Source of the DNA: JAFDWR01 sp038216655
GTDB taxonomy: Bacteria > Armatimonadota > Fimbriimonadia > Fimbriimonadales > Fimbriimonadaceae
Length of the DNA stretch: 64,000 nt
Direction: 5' to 3'
Assembly (NCBI GenBank): GCA_038216655.1
Contig: JBBQPZ010000010.1
Location: 62,001 to 126,000 of the forward strand
A program made the position numbers and the translations under genes. This document shows, piece by piece, positions 63,993-64,000 of the stretch; positions within the stretch are counted from its first letter, which is position 1; the number at the start of each line of letters is the position of its first letter. The notes below the pieces were generated by a model. The model made no database searches. It was not told the DNA's origin and saw nothing but the letters and a program-made list of their open reading frames with translations.

Positions 63993-64000
63993 CCGATGCT

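Overview
The window (about 60 % GC by eye) carries 48 protein genes that I can support, three degraded or frameshifted genes, and an unusual number of palindromic intergenic repeats. Gene style points to a member of Armatimonadota, most likely class Fimbriimonadia: PEP-CTERM proteins, DUF1559-type pseudopilins, planctomycete-like DUF1501/DUF1553 pairs, many Gfo/Idh/MocA, DUF1080 and ThuA proteins, and sugar ABC transporters. This is inferred from gene content only; no rRNA, tRNA or CRISPR array was seen.

Layout. 1-11.6 kb: a partial gene, a PEP-CTERM protein, a DUF1553-DUF1501 pair with haem-binding motifs, a uronate-isomerase-like amidohydrolase, an aldose 1-epimerase, an enolase-superfamily enzyme and a sialidase-like protein. 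11.7-25.8 kb: an L-rhamnose module. It holds a four-gene ABC importer, the bifunctional aldolase/dehydrogenase RhaEW, and after a 2.4-kb insertion-scarred gap lutABC, rhaB and rhaI. Together these would take L-rhamnose to DHAP and L-lactaldehyde, then L-lactate, then pyruvate. 25.9-35.5 kb: a D-aminopeptidase, a PilZ protein, an exported HExxH peptidase, a 553-bp palindromic repeat cluster, an exported caspase-like/TPR protein divergent from a two-nuclease-domain protein, and small genes. 35.5-46.1 kb: a putative LacI-controlled glucan locus with a CUT1 permease, a fused binding protein-permease, a lipoprotein, a pseudopilin, a GH94 phosphorylase, a LacI regulator, a GH144-like glucanase and a PEP-CTERM protein. 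Four matching palindromes lie in the two divergent promoter regions. 46.1-64 kb: exported sugar-oxidation genes (three Tat-type Gfo/Idh/MocA oxidoreductases, two DUF1080 hydrolases, two ThuA-like proteins, one TIM-barrel isomerase), an FGE-fold protein, ApbE, a complete ribose-type ABC importer, a RAYT transposase flanked by its likely repeat, and a second sugar-binding lipoprotein at the edge.

Three patterns stand out. (1) Several families of nested palindromic repeats lie between genes, one of which flanks a RAYT gene. (2) At least nine genes have a TATAAT-like hexamer only 6-7 nt before the start codon, suggesting leaderless transcription. (3) Most of a 3-keto-glycoside pathway appears to be exported. 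Functions are read from recognisable motifs and context; no database search was possible.
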